Below are positions 1 to 10,314 of a DNA stretch of 64,000 nt, one piece after another. Below the pieces are notes generated by a model, which saw nothing but the letters and a program-made list of their open reading frames with translations, was not told where the DNA came from and did not search any database. The translations under genes and the position numbers were made by a program. Source of the stretch: Brevibacillus brevis (GTDB lineage Bacteria; Bacillota; Bacilli; Brevibacillales; Brevibacillaceae); the NCBI RefSeq assembly GCF_001039275.2, contig NZ_CP030117.1, positions 6,303,001-6,367,000 of the forward strand. Reading direction: 5' to 3'. The first letter of the stretch is position 1; the number at the start of each line of letters is the position of its first letter.

Positions 1-304
1 CCAGCACGAGTCGCAAACCAACGCCTTGACCACGCATCTGCACCACCTGCGGCTCGCTCATGCACAGCTTCACTTCGCCTTTATCCCCGTAGAGACGCAG
101 CAAGGTTGGCGTAGCCTCCGTCTCAAATGGAACCGCCACACCATCGGCTACCATTTCTATTCGAAAAATCGCGCCATCGTGGTTGTCTCCTCCACGAATA
201 TTGCGCAAATACAGCCCTTCTGCTCGTTTGGTGTTACCCAGACGCGAGAGTACGAGATATGACCCGTATCGGCTAAAAGGAACGATTCCCAAATCAAACT
301 GCAT
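1..304 (-). CDS. N-terminal part of an unidentified protein at the end of the sugar operon (possible glycoside hydrolase)
   Basis: An open frame starts at ATG 304 and runs off the left edge, giving at least 101 residues beginning MQFDLGIVPFSRYGSYLV. The start overlaps the end of the upstream YesL-type gene by 11 bases, so translation is probably coupled. No catalytic motif falls within the visible part. Its last place in a sugar-transport operon, and a beta-rich N-terminus without signal peptide, suggest a cytoplasmic glycosidase of the MGH1/trehalase-like kind. That is inference from context only. Confidence 0.6.
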   Translation of the reverse strand, partial: MQFDLGIVPFSRYGSYLVLSRLGNTKRAEGLYLRNIRGGDNHDGAIFRIEMVADGVAVPFETEATPTLLRLYGDKGEVKLCMSEPQVVQMRGQGVGLRLVL

Positions 305-950
305 ATGTCTCACCTCGAGGTTGCTTCGTCGATCGTTTACGATCGCGCTTTTCCAGCAGACGATTCATTCTGGCGTTCAACCACCAGACAGGCAGGCTCG
401 CTCCCAGCAAGATCGGCAAAACGGGAATCGCCAGCAAGAGAATCAAGAGAAGGAGCAAGCCTCCCATCGTGACGAGCGAATGCACCGGAAAGGCCGCAAC
501 CAGCCAAAACGATTGCTTGAGCGTCCTCTTCACGTCTGAATTCTCCCGAACAAGCAGGGAAAAAGCGTGGCAAGAGGTAGCCGCATGCAAGAATCCGATC
601 CCCGCAAAAACAGCCGCAATCGAGAGCCCCCACAGTGTACCAAAGCGAAGGAAAAACACCACATCGCCCCACAGGATGGCCCCCGTTAGCACCGTCCCTG
701 CACCAAGCCATTGGCTCCTCCAGAAGTAGTGGCGAAAAGCATGCCAGAAGGCGGACAAAAGCCCACGGTCATTCCACTTGCCGCTAAGTACGTCGTACAG
801 AGCGGCTGTCGCTGGGAAAATTCCAAAGACGATGCCTCCCATGAGCGTACATGCCACCCACATGAGATGCGCTGCCGCCATCCGCAACAATCGCTCACCA
901 AATTGATGAAATGACCATGCCCATCCTTCCCATTTCGCCCGATTCCCCAC
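294..950 (-). CDS. YesL-type (DUF624) integral membrane protein
   Basis: A 218-aa membrane protein with about five hydrophobic segments and the family-typical FGIFPATAALY stretch near residues 40-52. DUF624/YesL proteins accompany YesMN-controlled sugar ABC transporters, but their biochemical role is not established. I chose GTG 950 because AAGGAGGGAG lies 5-6 bases upstream. An ATG at 992 is possible but has no such site and would overlap the permease gene. It follows the two permease genes in the same operon and overlaps the next gene by 11 bases. Confidence 0.85.
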   Translation of the reverse strand: MGNRAKWEGWAWSFHQFGERLLRMAAAHLMWVACTLMGGIVFGIFPATAALYDVLSGKWNDRGLLSAFWHAFRHYFWRSQWLGAGTVLTGAILWGDVVFFLRFGTLWGLSIAAVFAGIGFLHAATSCHAFSLLVRENSDVKRTLKQSFWLVAAFPVHSLVTMGGLLLLLILLLAIPVLPILLGASLPVWWLNARMNRLLEKRDRKRSTKQPRGETYAV

Positions 951-978
951 TGTAGCTCCCTCCTTACTTGATAGCCTC

Positions 979-1791
979 TTACTTAATAGCAACGCCGGCT
1001 GAATTGTCTACGATATATCGTTGTGCGAGGAAAAAGAGGAGTAACGGCGGAAGCGAGATCAATAATGTTACCGCCATCAGCCCGGTAGCCTCTACTTCAT
1101 ACATCCCTTTAAATTGCGCCAGTCCCAGCGTCAGCGTGTACTGGCTTTGGTCATTCAAGAAAATGAGTGGACCCAAGTAGTCGTTCCATGTGCCCAAGAT
1201 GTTGAATACACTCACCAAAATCAGAGCAGGCATCATCAACGGCATAATAATCCGTGCGTAAATCTGAAACGAACCGGCACCATCAATACGCGCCGCTTCA
1301 TCCAGCTCACGAGGAATGGTCAAAATAAACTGTCGCATGAGGAAAATATAAAACGCTGACCCGAAGAACGAAGGAACAATCAACGGCTTGAGCGTGTTGA
1401 TCCAGCCCAGATAGTTGAATTCCATGTACAGCGGGATCATCGTCACTTCCCACGGAATCATCATCGTGGCCAAAACGACCATGAACAGAAAATCTCTCCC
1501 TTTAAACGTAAACCGGGCAAAGCCGTACGCGACCAGCGAAGACGAAATCAACTGACCAATCGTGGTCAGGATCGTCACCGTCAACGAGTTTTCCAAATAC
1601 AGATGAAACGGCTGCGACATCCACGCATTCCCGAAGTTCTCCCAATGCAACACATCCGGAATCCATTTGGGTGGATACTGCAAAATCTCAGTATCTGACT
1701 TGAGCGCAGTAGAGATCATCCAGTAAAACGGTGCGAGAAACAGGAAAGAGAAAAAGATCAAGCTCGCATAAGCGACCGTTTTGCGTATCAA
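979..1791 (-). CDS. Carbohydrate ABC transporter permease (MalG/AraQ-like)
   Basis: A 270-aa inner-membrane permease with six predicted helices. The cytoplasmic EAA loop that contacts the ATPase is clear (EAARIDGAGSFQIYARIIMP). It pairs with the permease encoded just upstream and the lipoprotein at 2766-4064 to import a sugar. The TTG start at 1791 shares bases with the upstream stop codon (TTGA overlap) and has GGAGGGGAGG before it. A start at 1836 would overlap the upstream gene by almost 50 bases. No ATPase gene is in the window, so a shared MsmX/MsmK-type ATPase is likely, as in Bacillus sugar importers. Confidence 0.92.
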   Translation of the reverse strand: MIRKTVAYASLIFFSFLFLAPFYWMISTALKSDTEILQYPPKWIPDVLHWENFGNAWMSQPFHLYLENSLTVTILTTIGQLISSSLVAYGFARFTFKGRDFLFMVVLATMMIPWEVTMIPLYMEFNYLGWINTLKPLIVPSFFGSAFYIFLMRQFILTIPRELDEAARIDGAGSFQIYARIIMPLMMPALILVSVFNILGTWNDYLGPLIFLNDQSQYTLTLGLAQFKGMYEVEATGLMAVTLLISLPPLLLFFLAQRYIVDNSAGVAIK

Positions 1792-2747
1792 GCTTCCTCC
1801 CCTCCCCTGCGATTGTCGCCCTCGTAGTACACCCATTTGCCGGACGTTTTAAATACGAGGAAGGTCAATACCAAAATGATCACAAACATAAACCAGGAGT
1901 TCGCCGAAGCATATCCCATCTTGAAGTATTTGAAGGCGTTGTCATACGCGAACATGGCATAGAAATACGTAGACTGCAACGGTCCGCCTCCTGTGAGCAA
2001 GAGTGCTAGACTCAACTGCTGGAACGCACTAATGATCGTCATAATCAGGTTGAACAAAATCGTTGGGCTAACCATCGGCAGTGTAATCCGGAAAAACTTT
2101 TGCACCGCCCCTGCCCCATCAATCGAAGCCGCTTCATACAAGCTCTCCGGGATGCTTTTGAGCCCCGCCAGGAAAATCAATACCATGGAGCCTTGCCCCC
2201 ACAGACTGGCGATTACCATGGCAACAAGTGCCCATGACGTATCGTTTAGCCAATTTGGACCTGTAATCCCAACCAGACTGAGCAAATAGTTGAAAATACC
2301 GTATTCCCCGTCGTACACCCACGCCCAAATCATCGCCAGCGCCACACCAGAAATCACGCTCGGCAAGTAAAACACTGTGCGGAAAAAGCCGCTGCCTCTT
2401 ACCTTCTGATTCAGCATCATGGCCAAAAATAACGCGATGAACAAATTTAACGGTACAAACAACAGCGCAAATTTAATGGTGACCCAGAGTGATTGCCAAA
2501 ACAGTGGATCATCCGTAAACATATTGACGTAGTTGTCCAAGCCGACGAACGTAACCTCACCAACGACAGGCCAATCAAAAAAGCTCATGACGAGCGAAAA
2601 CAACATCGGTCCCAGCGTAAAAGCGAGAAAGCCGAGAATCCAAGGCAAGATAAAAAGATAGGGCGTAAGAAACGCCCTTCCCTTGAGTTTTTTCGGTTGA
2701 ACGGTCATGGCAGGCTGTTTATGTGTCACGACACTCTCTGTATTCAA
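1788..2747 (-). CDS. Carbohydrate ABC transporter permease (MalF-like)
   Basis: A 319-aa permease with a hydrophilic N-terminus of about 25 residues, then six predicted helices and an EAA loop (YEAASIDGAGAVQKFFRITL) near residue 210. It is the partner of the MalG-like subunit. The start is TTG 2747, with GGGGTCAGGA a few bases upstream. The gene sits 18 bases after the solute-binding lipoprotein gene, so the transporter genes are one transcription unit. Confidence 0.92.
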   Translation of the reverse strand: MNTESVVTHKQPAMTVQPKKLKGRAFLTPYLFILPWILGFLAFTLGPMLFSLVMSFFDWPVVGEVTFVGLDNYVNMFTDDPLFWQSLWVTIKFALLFVPLNLFIALFLAMMLNQKVRGSGFFRTVFYLPSVISGVALAMIWAWVYDGEYGIFNYLLSLVGITGPNWLNDTSWALVAMVIASLWGQGSMVLIFLAGLKSIPESLYEAASIDGAGAVQKFFRITLPMVSPTILFNLIMTIISAFQQLSLALLLTGGGPLQSTYFYAMFAYDNAFKYFKMGYASANSWFMFVIILVLTFLVFKTSGKWVYYEGDNRRGGEEA

Positions 2748-2765
2748 ATTCCTGACCCCTTCCCG

Positions 2766-4064
2766 TTATTTCAAGAATTTCTGGGAGTCTTTGACTGCCT
2801 TGTTCAGTAATTCCTCGGCATTTTGTCCCATCATGATCGCATTGACTGCTGCGGAAAGGTTCCGATTGATTTCGTTCCAGTGTGGATTCAACAGGAAGGC
2901 TGGCGTGTCAGTCGATTGCTCCAATGTCTTGTAGAACGGCGCGTAGAGCGGGTCCTGATCGAGCTTCTTCTCTTGTACGACACTAATACGCACAGGCAAG
3001 TCAGATGTACGCATCTTGATCGCATCACTGGAAACGAAGAACTTCAAAAACTCCCAAGCCAGTTCTTTGTTTTTGGAATCCTTGGCGATCGATACTGAGG
3101 AGGTTGCAATGACACCCTTACCAGGCTTGCCAGGGAATTGCGGCATTACGACCGTACCAAAGTCGACATTTGCCTTCTTGTACGACTCGAGCGACCAGAC
3201 ACCGTTGTCATACATCGCGAGCTTGCCAGCTTTGAACAAGTCGTTTCCGCTCTGCTGGTTTTTGCCACCGACGAGCAAAGCACTCTTGTCCTTGGCCAAG
3301 TCACTGAAAATTTGCAGGGCTTCTGCTGTTTCCTTGCTGTTCATGTAGCCTTCGATGGCTTTTCCGTCAGGGCTGATGAAGCTGCTGCCATTGCTCCACA
3401 CGAACTGCTGCAAATCGTACGTATCCGGCTCCGAACGAACAGCGAAGCCGTACTGCTTCTTGTCGCGAACGGTCAGTTGTTTGGCTGCCGATTTGAAATC
3501 GTCCCACGTCCAGTTGTCTGTTGGAAGCGGTACATTTGCTTCGTTAAACAGCTTTTTGTTGTAGAAGACGACCCGCGTCGAGAAGCCCGCTGGGAGACCG
3601 AACAATTTTCCATCGAAGCGATTATAGTTTAAGAGGCCTTGGTAAAAGTCGTCGATTGCCACTGATGGGTCCTTCTTTACGTACTCATCCAATGGCTCGA
3701 GCGAGGCGTTGTACGTTGGGAAATCCCACATGTACATGACATCTGGCGGGTTTTTCGCTCCGAATGCCGCTACCAGCTTCTGATCAAATCCATCTGCATA
3801 TGCCTCGACTTGTACCTTCACACCCGGGTTTTTCTGTTCGAATTGTTTCGCGATATCTTGTTGGATCTTCAGCATTTGGTCCGTATCCCATGTCGCGAAA
3901 CGCAATGTAACCGTTTCCTTTTTATCAGACGATGCTGGCGTTGTCGTACCTGTGTTACTAGACGTGCCGTCTGTACCTGATGGCTGGGCTTGTGAACAAC
4001 CAGCCGCGACGGCCAAAAGTAGTGCCATGCCAGCTGCCATCCATTTTGACGCAACCTTTTTCAT
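2766..4064 (-). CDS. Extracellular sugar-binding lipoprotein of the ABC importer (family 1 SBP)
   Basis: A 432-aa lipoprotein with a lipobox LAVAAGC (lipidated Cys23) and a Ser/Thr-rich linker, followed by a type-1 extracellular solute-binding fold. It should capture an oligosaccharide outside the cell and deliver it to the two permeases. Neighbouring LacZ suggests lactose or another beta-galactoside, but the substrate cannot be read from the sequence. The 118-base gap to the upstream yesN-like gene holds a short hairpin (CGGT/ACCG followed by a T run near 4118-4131), so transport genes may have their own promoter activated by the regulator. Confidence 0.93.
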   Translation of the reverse strand: MKKVASKWMAAGMALLLAVAAGCSQAQPSGTDGTSSNTGTTTPASSDKKETVTLRFATWDTDQMLKIQQDIAKQFEQKNPGVKVQVEAYADGFDQKLVAAFGAKNPPDVMYMWDFPTYNASLEPLDEYVKKDPSVAIDDFYQGLLNYNRFDGKLFGLPAGFSTRVVFYNKKLFNEANVPLPTDNWTWDDFKSAAKQLTVRDKKQYGFAVRSEPDTYDLQQFVWSNGSSFISPDGKAIEGYMNSKETAEALQIFSDLAKDKSALLVGGKNQQSGNDLFKAGKLAMYDNGVWSLESYKKANVDFGTVVMPQFPGKPGKGVIATSSVSIAKDSKNKELAWEFLKFFVSSDAIKMRTSDLPVRISVVQEKKLDQDPLYAPFYKTLEQSTDTPAFLLNPHWNEINRNLSAAVNAIMMGQNAEELLNKAVKDSQKFLK

Positions 4065-4182
4065 CTGTGATCCCCCCTAGATTTACCCCTCATTTTTCTT
4101 TATTTTAATGAAGGGAAAAAAACGGTGAAACCGCCAACTGTTCGCAATAGTGTGTGAATTTGTTTCCTTTTTTTCGCTTTGT

Positions 4183-5379
4183 TCAGGTTTGCGCGGTGGA
4201 GTGGACGATTGTTCGACTGGACTCCTCCTTTTGTTTGAAACGGTAGTGACTCGGGGTCATCCCTGTATATTTTTTAAACCATTTGCTAAAGTATTTCGCG
4301 TCAGGAAGACCAACTCGCTCCGCTACCTCCTGAATGGACAGAGCGGTTTCATCCAGCATCGCTCGAGCCATTTTTACCCGGCGCTTGTCGAGAAACTCGC
4401 CAAAGCTCTCGCCCACTCCCTTTTTAAACATCACGCTAAAATGACTGCGGCTCAGCCCCACCTGTGAAGCTACCTCACTAACCGTCAATGGCGTATCCAG
4501 ACGATCGAGCGCGTAATGAACGGCCTGCTTGATCGGTTCCTGCCACGGGTCTTGAATGACGCCATACTTGCGCGCCCGCTCCTTGCGTTGGTAGAGCATC
4601 CGTACTGTCTGCATCCACGGTTCGAGTCCAGCAAACGGGCTTGTTGTCTCCCAGCTCGTCACCTTCCCAGCTAGCTTCCATTCCACGAGCAAGGATTCTA
4701 CCTGCCTGCCGGTACTTGCGGGAGTCAACAAAAATCGGATATCGCCACATGCGATCCATTCCCATTGGCTGTCCAGCTCCCGTGTAATCCATGCCCGCTC
4801 CTGCTCCTCGCTATTTGCACTGCTGCCCATCCCTTCCAAGAGCCATACACGCATGGAATCGTTCATCCACGACCAGTGTGATTGCAGGAGGGAGGACAAG
4901 CTTTGCTCGAAATCCCGGCTCAAACCAGTCAACCACGCACCGAATTCCCGCTTCCATTCATCAGGGCGTTCATGGATTTTTTCAGGTCGCGTACTCTCGC
5001 CTGCCAACTCCGTCCGCAGCTTCTCCAACAACGTACCCCATTCCTCATCCTGAAACTCGGTCTTCAACAAATACCCGGACACCCCGAGAGAGATTCCCTG
5101 CTGGGCAAAAGAAAAATCGCGGTGACAGCTCAGCAGAAGCACCTTTGTTTGTGGAGCGTGCTCCTTCACCCGCCTGCACAGCTCCAGTCCATCCATTTCC
5201 GGCATAACGATGTCCGTAATCACCAACTCGGGCTGTATTTGCAGGAAAGCCTCCCAGCCTTTCCGACCATTCGGTGCATCCGCTACCACTTCCATCCCGT
5301 AGCGACTCCACGGCACCATTGCCTTCAGTCCTCTTCGCACCAGCACTTCGTCATCCACAATCATTACCTTGATGCTCAT
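4183..5379 (-). CDS. YesN-type response regulator with AraC DNA-binding domain
   Basis: A 398-aa cytoplasmic regulator. Residues 1-120 are a receiver domain with acidic pocket DDE (9-11) and phospho-acceptor Asp56 in VITDIVMPEMDG. The last 100 residues hold two AraC-type helix-turn-helices (LTVSEVASQVGLSRSHFSVM and SIQEVAERVGLPDAKYFSKW). It overlaps the end of the kinase gene by 29 bases, so the pair is translationally coupled. YesMN-type systems sense extracellular sugars and activate the adjacent ABC transporter, here the genes directly downstream. Confidence 0.94.
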   Translation of the reverse strand: MSIKVMIVDDEVLVRRGLKAMVPWSRYGMEVVADAPNGRKGWEAFLQIQPELVITDIVMPEMDGLELCRRVKEHAPQTKVLLLSCHRDFSFAQQGISLGVSGYLLKTEFQDEEWGTLLEKLRTELAGESTRPEKIHERPDEWKREFGAWLTGLSRDFEQSLSSLLQSHWSWMNDSMRVWLLEGMGSSANSEEQERAWITRELDSQWEWIACGDIRFLLTPASTGRQVESLLVEWKLAGKVTSWETTSPFAGLEPWMQTVRMLYQRKERARKYGVIQDPWQEPIKQAVHYALDRLDTPLTVSEVASQVGLSRSHFSVMFKKGVGESFGEFLDKRRVKMARAMLDETALSIQEVAERVGLPDAKYFSKWFKKYTGMTPSHYRFKQKEESSRTIVHSTAQT

Positions 5380-7087
5380 CAGGAAGTTCCTCCCTTTTCG
5401 GCCATGTGATTTGAATTGTGGTTCCTTCTCCTCTGACAGATGAAATCTTCATGCCGTGCTCCATACGGAAATGAAGTTTGAACTTCTGATCGACGTTGTA
5501 CACGCCGAGTCCTCGTTTGCTAGAACGCTCCAGATCAGGATCGAGAAGTTTGGCCAATCGCTCCGGCACAATTCCTGCGCCGTCATCTTGCAACAGCAGC
5601 GTCACAAGCCCTTCTTTTTCACTGACACTGATCCGGATCGTTCCATGCCCGTCTTCGAATGCGTGGAAAAAGATATTTTCCAATAGCGGCTGAAGAGTCA
5701 TTCGCGGGATCAAATAGCGACCGCAAGCCTCTACGCCCGTCTGTTCATATTGAAAAACAGGCCCGTACCGCAGCTCTTGGATTTGCAGAAAATGCTCGAC
5801 GGTTTGCAGTTCCTTATCCAACGGGACGAGCTCCTGCGTGATGTCGAGGTTGCCCTCTAGCACTTTGATAAGATGATAGAGCATATTGCCGATTTCATTG
5901 GCACCTGATAATCTTGCTTTCCACTGGATGGAATTGAGTGTATTGAACAACAGATGCGGGTTGATCTGGTAGTGAACGGCTCGCAGCTCTGCTTCCTTTT
6001 TCAACTGCTCGGTTCGACTCACCTCGGCGATTAGCGTCTGAATCCGCCTCACCATTTGGTTGAAGCTCACCCCTAACCGCCCCAGCTCGTCTTCCGTGTC
6101 TACCTCTGCGCGCGTCTGTAGCTCGCCTGTTCCGACCAGACGCATCGTTTCTTGCAGTCGTTTGATTTTGCCTGTAATCCGTCTGGAAAATAAATACGCC
6201 AAAAGGAGTGCCAGCACTGCCGAAAGAATCAGCGCCGCGATAAAAAAGGATTGAATCACTTCCGCAGAGCGGTTCATTTGCTCGTACGGCAAGCGCACCT
6301 GAATCATCCAGTTGTTGGACTCCAGTGGCTTGTTCCAGACGACATCGCTCTCTTTCTGAACAAACGTACCCGCAGTCTGATAAATCAGCTCGCCATTTTT
6401 GGCTGTAATCGTCACATGCGCGCTCATGTCCTCTTCTAGCTGCGAAAACAATTGAAACAGCTTGCCTGCCTTCATCTCGATCAAAATCCGGCTGTCCTTC
6501 AACACGCCATAACCACTGAGAACAGGAACGACCAGACCGAGCACCTTCTCCTGATTGCGCAGCTCCGCCTCATCCTGAAATCCGACATAATGCCGTGGTG
6601 TGTAAAAACCGATCCATCGCTCCTCATCCAGCTTGGCGGGCAGTGCCTTCCACCACGATTCTCGCATCAAATCCTGTCCATTGATCACATTTTCCCCGAA
6701 AAAATAACCGGAGGGCGTCACGATAAAAATGCCTTTTGTATCAAGGTTGCGGTGCGCCCCCAGGTATCTCTCGAAGTTTTTTTGTTCCAGGAAGCCTGTG
6801 TACGTCTTCGGCTGTTCCTCCCGTATGACGACCAACGTCGGGTCTGACACGTACGTATTGATGTCATAAGCCATGTATCTCATTTGACTCAGGTAATTGT
6901 CGATCTGGATTTGCAGTTGCGTAGCAATATACTCACCTGACTTGCTAAATTGCTCGCGAACGACCATCGACGACTTCCAATACGCCATACTCCCCAGAGT
7001 AATCAGCGGAATAATGGCTGCAATCAGCATAAAAGCGAGCAGCTTGGCATGAATGCTTCTGCGCGGAAAGAGCGACCATGACTTCAT
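5351..7087 (-). CDS. YesM-type sensor histidine kinase
   Basis: A 578-aa membrane kinase. It has a helix near residues 15-38, a large extracellular sensor region of about 240 residues, a second helix (around FFIAALILSAVLALLLAYLF), a HAMP linker, then a His_kinase/LytS-type core. The core has the phospho-His motif INPHLLFNTLNS, the N-box LLENIFFHAFEDG and the glycine-rich DDGAGIV. I prefer ATG 7087 just before the positively charged N-terminus; a GTG at 7123 in frame would add 12 residues. It should phosphorylate the YesN-type regulator downstream. Confidence 0.92.
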   Translation of the reverse strand: MKSWSLFPRRSIHAKLLAFMLIAAIIPLITLGSMAYWKSSMVVREQFSKSGEYIATQLQIQIDNYLSQMRYMAYDINTYVSDPTLVVIREEQPKTYTGFLEQKNFERYLGAHRNLDTKGIFIVTPSGYFFGENVINGQDLMRESWWKALPAKLDEERWIGFYTPRHYVGFQDEAELRNQEKVLGLVVPVLSGYGVLKDSRILIEMKAGKLFQLFSQLEEDMSAHVTITAKNGELIYQTAGTFVQKESDVVWNKPLESNNWMIQVRLPYEQMNRSAEVIQSFFIAALILSAVLALLLAYLFSRRITGKIKRLQETMRLVGTGELQTRAEVDTEDELGRLGVSFNQMVRRIQTLIAEVSRTEQLKKEAELRAVHYQINPHLLFNTLNSIQWKARLSGANEIGNMLYHLIKVLEGNLDITQELVPLDKELQTVEHFLQIQELRYGPVFQYEQTGVEACGRYLIPRMTLQPLLENIFFHAFEDGHGTIRISVSEKEGLVTLLLQDDGAGIVPERLAKLLDPDLERSSKRGLGVYNVDQKFKLHFRMEHGMKISSVRGEGTTIQITWPKREELPDEHQGNDCG

Positions 7088-7183
7088 GTGACAGAACCAC
7101 CACCGGTTTTTGATTAGTTGCACTATTCAATCTTTAGCTAAATTGTACAACGTTTCGGCGATGCCTTCGAGAACAATCAGCGG

Positions 7184-10100
7184 TTAATCCCACAAATTCC
7201 GCTTATACAATTGAACCGGAGAAATTGCATCCTTCGAAAAAGGCGTTAACCTCATCTGGAAGAAAAACTCCTCTGGACGCAAGGCATGCTGCTCCGATTG
7301 CTTGGGTCCACAGCTATTGCTACCCAGCCCGTTTTGTCGATAATCGAGATGCAGTGTGACATACTCTCGTTTTACAAGATCTGTCGTGTGCTTCGCTTGC
7401 TCCAGATCGTCCGTATCATAGCGAAGTGCGCTAAATTCCAGGGTCGGTTGACCCATCGCGAAAAGTCCAATGCCTCGCTGATCCGTGATGGACATCCATT
7501 TTACGTCCGTGCGATTGCCATTTTCCTGTGGAAATACATATGGCGTGTACAGCTCATCCACGCTCGCGTGATATACCCCGATGCGATTGGCTTCCTTGCT
7601 GTCGATATACGCCTCTCCCGGTCCACGCCCATACCACGAGACACGCTCCATGTCTTTGGCGACCAATAGCTTCAAGCCTATTCGTGGCAACATAGCTGGC
7701 GGGGTGCCTTTGGGTGTGCCTTGAACATCTACCTGCACTTCGCCATTTCCAAACACGGTATACGTGTAGCGGCACGCAAATCCCCAGTCGTATACAGGCG
7801 GAGCAATCCGTACATCGCAGGTAATAACCACACGATCTTCTCGCTCCTGCTGGATGCTTACATGCTCCACCCGGTTTTGCAGTCGATCGAGGTACACCTT
7901 GCGCCACTCTTCCACTACGTACATGTCATTGTCAATCGGAGCACGCCAAAACGTGAGACGAGGTCCTGCCACCAACAGCTCTTTGCCTGCAAACACCCAG
8001 CTCGTCGGTACACCGCTCACTTTGTCAAAAACGAACTGAAAATCTGCTCCTGTAAGGGTGACCTCGGTTTTCGTTTCTTTCGTATCTACCCTCCTGAACA
8101 CAGGCTGATAGGGTGCGAGCGTAACCTGTTGGGCAACGGTCACTGGCAAGGCAAATTGTGCCCAAGCCAGCTCATGTCCAGCCTGTACCCAGCTCTCATC
8201 TTGGTCCAGCACAAAGCAGAGCGTCAGCCAATAGTCGGTTCGATCCTGTACTTGCGCAGGCAAGGTATAAGGTACAGATATAATGTTGCTACTTCCTGCT
8301 TCTGTATGTGGCAGCGACATCGATCCGCTCTGCACCACATGTCCGTCTGCTGTCACACTCCAAACCATTTTCACGTGCGCAAGCGTGCGGAAATCATAGC
8401 GGTTCGTAATGGTGACGAGCCCGCTTTCCAAATCAGTCGCTTCTACGACGATCGGTTCAATCACTTTTTTGTATTCGAGCAATCCAGGGGATGGGGTGCT
8501 ATCTGGACGAATCAGTCCGTCGATGACGAAGTTGCCATTCGTCGGGTAGTCCCCGAAGTCTCCTCCGTAGGCATAATACTCTCGCCCATCCGGTGTATAT
8601 TGGCGCAAGCCGTGATCAATCCATTCCCACACAAAGCCACCCTGCAAGCGTTGATATTTGTCAAACACATTGGCGTAGTCGCGCAAGCCACCGGGTCCAT
8701 TTCCCATGGCATGAGCATACTCGCACATGATATGCGGCTTTTGTAGATGCTCATTTTCACCGTGCTGGATCATTTTTTCAATCGAGGAGTACATGGTGGA
8801 AAATACGTCGCACACTTCTGCTTCGCGATCCTCCTCGTAGTGAATGAGGCGAGTCGGGTCCGCTTGTCTGCACCAAGCAGCCATCGCTCGGAAGTTACAG
8901 CCGAAGCCAGATTCGTTGCCAAGCGACCACATGATGATCGACGGATGGTTTTTGTCCCGCTCCACCATGCGCTCCATGCGCTCCACATACGTCTGCTCCC
9001 ACTCTGGATCATCGCTTAACTGGCTAATATTGCCCGTTAACTGAAAACCATGTGTCTCCAAATCGGTTTCGTCCATGACATACAATCCGTACTGGTCGCA
9101 CAAATCATAAAAACGAGGATCGTTCGGGTAATGCGCGGTACGAACGGCGTTGATGTTGTAACGCTTCATCATAAGCACATCTTCACGCATCGTTTCATAC
9201 GGGACTGCCCGCCCGAGGTCAGGATGATGATCATGACGATTCACACCGTTTAGGCGAATCGCTACACCGTTCACGAAGAAGTTGTTTCCTTTTACTTCGA
9301 TACGTCGGAAGCCGACGCGGATCGGGATGACTTCTGTCTTTTCACCCGACTCCTGCTCAATCGCAAGCAGCAGGTGATACAGGTTCGGCTCCTCCGCCGA
9401 CCATTTTTTCGGCTCCTGCACCGGAAGCTCCAAATTCACGACCTTTTCCTGTCCGGCTGTCAGCTCGCCTGCTCCCGTGTCGGTCAGCGAAGCGATAAGC
9501 TTGTAGGATTGATCCAGCAGCTTTGCGGTCACGCTCACCCCGTCACAGGCAGCAGCGGAACTGTTTTCTACATGGACACGTACGCGCAGCACACCATGGC
9601 GGAATTCATCATCCAGATCAGTCACGACTGCCAGATCTCTCACATGCAGCTTCGGTCTGGCAATCAGGGAAACATCCCGGAAAATTCCGCTTAAGTACCA
9701 CATATCCTGATCCTCGACATACGTACCGTCCGACCATTGGTACACTTGAACAGCCAAGCGGTTGCTGCCTTCCTGCAACAGCTCCGTCACATCAAACTCA
9801 GATGGCAAACGGCTTCCCTGGCTATAGCCGACTTCCTTCCCGTTCAGCCATACATGAAAAGCGCTGTCGACCCCTTCAAATCGTAGGATCACCTGATGAT
9901 TTTGCCAAGCAGACGCAACCGTAAACTCTCGCAAATAGCAGCCTGTCGGGTTATCTGATGGAACATGCGGCGGATCGACCGGAAACGGATAGTACAAGTC
10001 CGTGTAATGCGGTTTACCGTACCCTTGGAGCTGCCAATGCCCTGGTACCTGAATTCGAGCCCACTCCGTCGCATCATAATCGGCGGCAAAAAAGTTTTTT

Positions 10101-10288
10101 GGCACACGCAGTGGAGATTCTGCGTAAGCAAACTGCCAATGCCCATTCAACAATTGAAACCACGGTGTCGCGCCTCTTTCATATGTCAGTGCTCCCGATT
10201 CTTCCGGGTAAGACAAAAAGTAAGCCCGCGCCGCCAAGCGATTTCGCTCTAGCAACTGATGATTTGCCCAGTCATACCGTTGATGCAT
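7184..10288 (-). CDS. lacZ: Beta-galactosidase, glycoside hydrolase family 2
   Basis: A 1034-aa cytoplasmic enzyme of full E. coli LacZ length and layout: sugar-binding jelly roll, immunoglobulin-like domains, TIM barrel and C-terminal beta domain. The general acid Glu459 lies in WSLGNESGFG and the nucleophile Glu523 in MCEYAHAMGNG. It should split lactose or other beta-galactosides to galactose plus glucose or an aglycone. AGAGGAG lies before ATG 10288. It follows the ROK kinase gene by 26 bases, so hydrolysis and phosphorylation are co-expressed. Confidence 0.97.
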   Translation of the reverse strand: MHQRYDWANHQLLERNRLAARAYFLSYPEESGALTYERGATPWFQLLNGHWQFAYAESPLRVPKNFFAADYDATEWARIQVPGHWQLQGYGKPHYTDLYYPFPVDPPHVPSDNPTGCYLREFTVASAWQNHQVILRFEGVDSAFHVWLNGKEVGYSQGSRLPSEFDVTELLQEGSNRLAVQVYQWSDGTYVEDQDMWYLSGIFRDVSLIARPKLHVRDLAVVTDLDDEFRHGVLRVRVHVENSSAAACDGVSVTAKLLDQSYKLIASLTDTGAGELTAGQEKVVNLELPVQEPKKWSAEEPNLYHLLLAIEQESGEKTEVIPIRVGFRRIEVKGNNFFVNGVAIRLNGVNRHDHHPDLGRAVPYETMREDVLMMKRYNINAVRTAHYPNDPRFYDLCDQYGLYVMDETDLETHGFQLTGNISQLSDDPEWEQTYVERMERMVERDKNHPSIIMWSLGNESGFGCNFRAMAAWCRQADPTRLIHYEEDREAEVCDVFSTMYSSIEKMIQHGENEHLQKPHIMCEYAHAMGNGPGGLRDYANVFDKYQRLQGGFVWEWIDHGLRQYTPDGREYYAYGGDFGDYPTNGNFVIDGLIRPDSTPSPGLLEYKKVIEPIVVEATDLESGLVTITNRYDFRTLAHVKMVWSVTADGHVVQSGSMSLPHTEAGSSNIISVPYTLPAQVQDRTDYWLTLCFVLDQDESWVQAGHELAWAQFALPVTVAQQVTLAPYQPVFRRVDTKETKTEVTLTGADFQFVFDKVSGVPTSWVFAGKELLVAGPRLTFWRAPIDNDMYVVEEWRKVYLDRLQNRVEHVSIQQEREDRVVITCDVRIAPPVYDWGFACRYTYTVFGNGEVQVDVQGTPKGTPPAMLPRIGLKLLVAKDMERVSWYGRGPGEAYIDSKEANRIGVYHASVDELYTPYVFPQENGNRTDVKWMSITDQRGIGLFAMGQPTLEFSALRYDTDDLEQAKHTTDLVKREYVTLHLDYRQNGLGSNSCGPKQSEQHALRPEEFFFQMRLTPFSKDAISPVQLYKRNLWD

Positions 10289-10314
10289 CGATGTACACTC
10301 CTCTTTTTACAATT